The translations under genes and the position numbers were made by a program. This document shows positions 60,467 through 64,000 of a stretch of 64,000 nucleotides of DNA, piece by piece. The stretch spans positions 124,001 through 188,000 of the forward strand of contig NZ_JARVKY010000013.1 of assembly GCF_029813785.1 (NCBI RefSeq), written 5' to 3'. Each line of letters starts with the position of its first letter. Position 1 is the stretch's first letter. Origin of the DNA: Streptomyces sp. DH41 (GTDB lineage Bacteria; Actinomycetota; Actinomycetes; Streptomycetales; Streptomycetaceae). The notes below the pieces were generated by a model. That model worked only from the letters and a program-made list of their open reading frames with translations. It had not been told where the DNA came from and did no database searches.

Positions 60467-62965
60467 TCACTTCGCGAGCCGCGCCTTCGTGTGCCGCGTC
60501 GGCTCCGCCGTGGCCGGGTCCTCGGGCCACGGATGCTTCGGATACCGGCCGCGCAGCTCCGCCCGTACGCCCTTGTAGCCGTCCTTCCAGAAGGAGGCCA
60601 GGTCGGCGGTGACCGCGGCCGGACGGCCGGCGGGGGAGAGGAGATGGACGAGGAGCGGCACCCCGGCGATCTCGGGCGTGTGCTGGAGCCCGAACATCTC
60701 CTGCAGCTTCACCGCCAGGACCGGCCGGCCGGGATCGCCGTAGTCGATCCGGATCCTGGACCCGCTGGGGACGGTGATCCGCTCCGGAGCGAGTTCGTCG
60801 AGCCGTGCCGCCTCCCCGCCCGCCCACGGCAGCAGCCGCGCCAGTGCCTGCCCGGCGTCGATCCGGGCCAGGTCGGCCCGCCGTCGGGCCCGGCTCAGTT
60901 CCGGTTCCAGCCACTCGTCCACGCGCGCGTGCAGTGCTTCGTCACCGACGTCCGGCCAGGGCTCGCCGAGCTGCCGCCGCAGGAAGGCGAGCCGCTTGCG
61001 CAGTACGTCCGCGTCGGCCGACCAGCGCAACAACCCGAGCCCCTCCTGCCGCAGCCCCTCCAGCAGCGCGTTCCGTACGAGACCGGGGCCGGCGTCGGCG
61101 AGTGGTCGCACGGCGAGTTCCACGGCCCCGAGTCGTGCGACACGCCGGGCCACGACGTCGCCGTCACCCCAGTGCACCTCTTCCCGCTCCTCCAGCAGCG
61201 CTCCCGCCGCGAGCCGGGCAGTCGCCTCGTCGACGACCGCCCCGAGCTGCACGCGCGCGTGCCCCTTCCCCACGGGCCGGTCGGCCACGGCGACCGCGAT
61301 CCACGGCGCGCCGCGCAGCGCCGACGCCTCCGGCAGCTCGGCCCGGGTACCGGAAACCATCAGATACGAACCGCCGTCCTTCCGGGCCACCCGCTCGGGA
61401 AAGGCCAGAGCGGCCACCAGCCCGGCGAGAGCGTCCTCCGTGAGTCCCCGTGTCCGCCGGCCGTCCCCTTCTTCCTCCACGGCGCCGCGCAGCCGCCGTA
61501 CCTCGCTCCGCCACCGCGCCCCATAGGCGTCCCCCGCTCGCCGGGCGGCCCTCAGCGCGGACGCCAGGTCGTCCCCGTACTCCCGCGGCGGTTCCTCACT
61601 GAGCAGGGCGACCACCTCGACGACCGCGTGCGACGCGCCCGCGTCGAGCAGTGCCCGCCCCAGCCGCGGATGCAGGCCCAGGCGGGCCAGTCGTACGCCC
61701 CGCGTGGTGGCGCGGCCGGCGGGGTCCACCGCGCCCACGGCCGTCAGTACCGACCGGGCCGCCGCCATCGCCCCGCCCGGCGGCGGATCGAGCAGCGCCA
61801 GCCCGGACGCCTCCGGGTCGCCCCAGCAGGCCGCCTGCAGCGCGAACGCCGTCAGGTCGGCCACCTTGATCTCCGGCGCCGGGAACCGCGGCAGGCGGGC
61901 GTCCTCCGCCTCCGTCCAGCAGCGGTACACCGCACCCGGCGCCTCACGCCCCGCCCGCCCGGCCCGCTGCCGTGCCGCCGCCCGCGACGCGCGGACCGTC
62001 GTCAGGGCGCTCAGCCCGCGCGCGTGGTCCACCCGCGGCTCCCGCGCCAGCCCCGCGTCCACGACCACCCGCACGCCCGGAACCGTCAGCGACGACTCGG
62101 CCACCGCGGTCGCCAGCACCACCCGGCGCCGCGACCCGGGAACCAGCACCGCGTCCTGCACGGCCGCCGGTGCCCGCCCGTGCACCTGGAGCACGTCGAC
62201 GCCGGCGGGACTTCCCAGCTGTCCGGCGACCCGGGTGATCTCCCCGACGCCCGGCAGGAAACACAGCACGTCCCCGTCCCGCTCCGCCAGCGCCCGCCGT
62301 ACCACCGACGCCACGTGCGCGAGCAGCGCCGGGTCCACCCGCATCCCGTGCGGCGGCCGTACCGGGCGCGCCGGCGGGGCCCACACCACCTCCACGGGGT
62401 ACGACACGCCCCGCGCCTCGACGACCGGCGCCCCGCCCAGCAGCCGGGCCCAGCCCTGCGCGTCGGTCGTCGCCGACGCGGCCACCAGCCGCAGCTCCGG
62501 CCGGAGCGTCTGCCGCACGTCCCACAGGAACGCCGCCGTCGTGTCCGCGTCCAGATGCCGCTCGTGGCACTCGTCGAGCACCACCACGTCGACGCCCGTC
62601 AGCTCCTGGTCCCGCTGGAGCCGCTGCAACAGCACACCGGTCGTGACGACCTCCACGCGCGTGTGCCGCCCCACGACCCGCTCCCCGCGCACGGTGTACC
62701 CGACGCTCGCGCCGGGCTTCTCACCCAGCAGCCACGCCATGCGCCGGGCCGCCGCCCGCGCGGCGATCCGCCGCGGCTCCGCCACGACCACACGCCGCTC
62801 GGGGCCCTCGCCCAGCAGCCCGGCCAGCGCGAGCGGCACCAGCGTCGTCTTGCCGGTGCCGGGTGGCGCTACCAGCACCGCGGTGCCGTGCCCCTCCAGG
62901 GCGTCGTGCAGCGCGGGCAGGGCACCGCGTACGGGCAGGGCGTCCAGGGCGTCGTAACGGATCAC
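60467..62965 (-). CDS. hrpB: ATP-dependent helicase HrpB
   Basis: An 832-residue DExH-box helicase of the HrpB/DEAH family, probably acting on RNA. Walker A is APPGTGKTT (33-41), motif Ia AEPRRIAARAAARRMAWL, motif II DECH (131-134) in VVLDECHERHLD, motif III SATTDA, motif V region RVVLATAVAESSLTVPGVRVVVDAG and motif VI QRAGRAGREAPG. The C-terminal HrpB domain (RIRIDYGDPGRPVLAVKLQEMFG, YKGVRAELRGRYPKHPWPEDP) is intact. The GTG at 62965 (VIRYDALDALPVRG) matches the family start. A 76-bp gap separates it from the methyltransferase read in the same direction. Confidence 0.94.
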   Translation of the reverse strand: MIRYDALDALPVRGALPALHDALEGHGTAVLVAPPGTGKTTLVPLALAGLLGEGPERRVVVAEPRRIAARAAARRMAWLLGEKPGASVGYTVRGERVVGRHTRVEVVTTGVLLQRLQRDQELTGVDVVVLDECHERHLDADTTAAFLWDVRQTLRPELRLVAASATTDAQGWARLLGGAPVVEARGVSYPVEVVWAPPARPVRPPHGMRVDPALLAHVASVVRRALAERDGDVLCFLPGVGEITRVAGQLGSPAGVDVLQVHGRAPAAVQDAVLVPGSRRRVVLATAVAESSLTVPGVRVVVDAGLAREPRVDHARGLSALTTVRASRAAARQRAGRAGREAPGAVYRCWTEAEDARLPRFPAPEIKVADLTAFALQAACWGDPEASGLALLDPPPGGAMAAARSVLTAVGAVDPAGRATTRGVRLARLGLHPRLGRALLDAGASHAVVEVVALLSEEPPREYGDDLASALRAARRAGDAYGARWRSEVRRLRGAVEEEGDGRRTRGLTEDALAGLVAALAFPERVARKDGGSYLMVSGTRAELPEASALRGAPWIAVAVADRPVGKGHARVQLGAVVDEATARLAAGALLEEREEVHWGDGDVVARRVARLGAVELAVRPLADAGPGLVRNALLEGLRQEGLGLLRWSADADVLRKRLAFLRRQLGEPWPDVGDEALHARVDEWLEPELSRARRRADLARIDAGQALARLLPWAGGEAARLDELAPERITVPSGSRIRIDYGDPGRPVLAVKLQEMFGLQHTPEIAGVPLLVHLLSPAGRPAAVTADLASFWKDGYKGVRAELRGRYPKHPWPEDPATAEPTRHTKARLAK

Positions 62966-63041
62966 GCCCCCAGTGTCGTACGTCGGCGAAACCACCCTCC
63001 ACGCGCGCGTGCACACGTGGGCGGAAGCGGACGGCGTGGAC

Positions 63042-63866
63042 TCAGTCGCGCTCGCACACGAAGATCGCCGTGCCCGGGATGAGATGTCCGCGCAGGGGCG
63101 ACCAGCCGCCCCACTCGGAGGTGTTCCACTCCGGCCACTCCGGCTCCACCAGGTCCACCAGCCGGAACCCCGACGTCACGACGTCCCGGACGCGGTCGCC
63201 GAGCGTCCTGTGGTGCTCGACGTACACCGCGAGGCCTTCGTCGTCCTGCTCGACGTACGGTGTGCGGTCGAAGTAGGAGGCGGACACCGACAGTCCCTCC
63301 GGGCCCGGCTCGTCCGGGAACGCCCAGCGCAGCGGGTGCGTGACGGAGAAGACGAAGCGTCCCCCGGGCCGCAGCACCCGGTGCACCTCCCGCAGTACCA
63401 GCCGCGGGTCGGCGACGAAGGGCAGCGCCCCGTACGCCGAGCAGGCGAGGTCGAAGGATCCGTCAGCGAAGGGCAGCACGGCGGCGTCGGCACAGACCAG
63501 GGGGACGTCGCCGCCGATGCGCAGGGCGTGCTGGAGCTGGCGGTGGGAGAGGTCCAGGGCCACCGGACGGGCGCCCTGGGCGGTCAGCCAGCGGGAGCAC
63601 TGGGCGGCGCCGGCGCCGATCTCCAGGACATCCCTGCCCTTCAGGTCCTCCGGCGGGCCGAGCAGCTCGGCCTCCACCTCGTCCAGACCCTCGGGGCACC
63701 ACACGAAGCGGTCGTCGCCGAGGAAGGTTCCGTGCTCGACCTGGTACTCGTCCGCGTTCCGGTCCCACCAGCCACGGTTGGCGCGGGAGCTCTCCGTGAC
63801 ACCGGCGGCACGCCGGGTGGCTTCGGGCTCGGCCTCTGCGGCTTCGGACGTCTCGGGCTCTTGGAT
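63042..63866 (-). CDS. SAM-dependent methyltransferase without a canonical start codon
   Basis: A class I methyltransferase with VLEIGAGAAQCSRWLTAQG (SAM motif I), VALDLSHRQLQHAL, CADAAVLPFADGSFDLACSA and REVHRVLRPGGRFVFSVTHPLRWAFPDEPG. The conserved N-terminus TESSRANRGWWDRNADEYQV lies upstream of the first in-frame GTG (plus 63704). From there to the in-frame stop near 63927 there is no ATG, GTG, TTG or CTG. An AGGGAG site sits 6 nt before an ATC codon at 63866, which I use as the start (274 residues); homologues probably have ATG there. Possible explanations are an ATC start, a start-codon mutation or a sequence error. Substrate unknown. Confidence 0.75.
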   Translation of the reverse strand: MQEPETSEAAEAEPEATRRAAGVTESSRANRGWWDRNADEYQVEHGTFLGDDRFVWCPEGLDEVEAELLGPPEDLKGRDVLEIGAGAAQCSRWLTAQGARPVALDLSHRQLQHALRIGGDVPLVCADAAVLPFADGSFDLACSAYGALPFVADPRLVLREVHRVLRPGGRFVFSVTHPLRWAFPDEPGPEGLSVSASYFDRTPYVEQDDEGLAVYVEHHRTLGDRVRDVVTSGFRLVDLVEPEWPEWNTSEWGGWSPLRGHLIPGTAIFVCERD

Positions 63867-63889
63867 GACCGGCTCCCTGGTATTAGTCT
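63861..63889 (+). promoter_or_regulatory. Rightward promoter-like pair at the methyltransferase 5' end
   Basis: TTGGAT (63861-63866) and TAGTCT (63884-63889) are 17 bp apart. They would start transcription near 63896 for a rightward gene beyond the window end. In Streptomyces rpsA lies in this region, but no coding sequence for it is visible in the last 100 bp. Confidence 0.35.
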
Positions 63890-64000
63890 GCGGGCTCTTC
63901 CGTGCCGCCCGTCCCGCGTGTCACGCAAGGGCCGTATGGGGGTTCGCGTGGCCTCGGGAGACGGCTTTTGTGCCGGGTATGCGGTGATCCGCCCCGGGTG

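Overview
The window is chromosomal DNA of a high-GC actinomycete and almost certainly a Streptomyces. The evidence is third codon positions that are nearly all G or C, frequent GTG starts, many ATGA/GTGA stop-start overlaps, and a gene order (hisF ... hisI-trpE ... trpC-trpM-trpB-trpA ... lgt ... gltBD ... pyk ... liv ... polA) that I recognise as the conserved core of Streptomyces chromosomes. No prophage, insertion sequence, CRISPR array or large biosynthetic cluster is visible.

Layout. 0-12.8 kb is a histidine/tryptophan supercluster: hisF, an ArsR-MFS pair, a TIGR03085 protein on the other strand, hisI, trpE, three small membrane proteins of the trp neighbourhood, trpC, trpM, trpB, trpA, a membrane-anchored DsbA-like oxidoreductase and lgt. 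12.8-20.4 kb is a leftward, translationally coupled six-gene operon: four different ADP-ribosylglycohydrolase-family paralogues, then a CaiB-type CoA transferase and a CitE-like lyase. 20.7-27.9 kb holds a VIT/CCC1 metal transporter and gltBD (glutamate synthase). 28-32.4 kb holds a GH46 chitosanase coupled to a rhomboid protease, a VWA protein, a SIMPL protein and an HExxH protein with a zinc ribbon. 32.5-42 kb holds chorismate mutase, aminopeptidase N, an orphan siderophore-type decarboxylase/N-hydroxylase pair, a Tat-exported 5'-nucleotidase and pyruvate kinase.

42-43 kb carries a free-standing HTH-LAGLIDADG gene, a structurally odd tRNA with anticodon CAA, and an ANTAR response regulator. 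43.7-49.5 kb is a complete leftward branched-chain amino-acid ABC transporter operon (livK-H-M-G-F). 49.8-51.5 kb holds two small unknown genes and a thioesterase. 51.6-64 kb holds an FdhF-like molybdoenzyme, polA, a DUF4184 membrane protein, a lytic transglycosylase, hrpB and a SAM methyltransferase. A rightward promoter at the far right probably serves a gene outside the window.

Working together. The his and trp genes share the phosphoribosyl logic of actinomycetes (no trpF is present here). Chorismate mutase and TrpE compete for chorismate, and gltBD supplies glutamate for amination. Strong GC-rich hairpins lie between most convergent gene pairs. Several metabolic genes (hisI, trpE, trpM, lgt, chorismate mutase, pyk, polA) have a -10-like hexamer only 6-10 nt before the start codon and no good ribosome binding site, which suggests leaderless mRNAs. 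The region most worth follow-up is the ADP-ribosylglycohydrolase array. Next come the odd tRNA with its HTH-LAGLIDADG neighbour, the methyltransferase without a canonical start codon, and the rhomboid-chitosanase pair.
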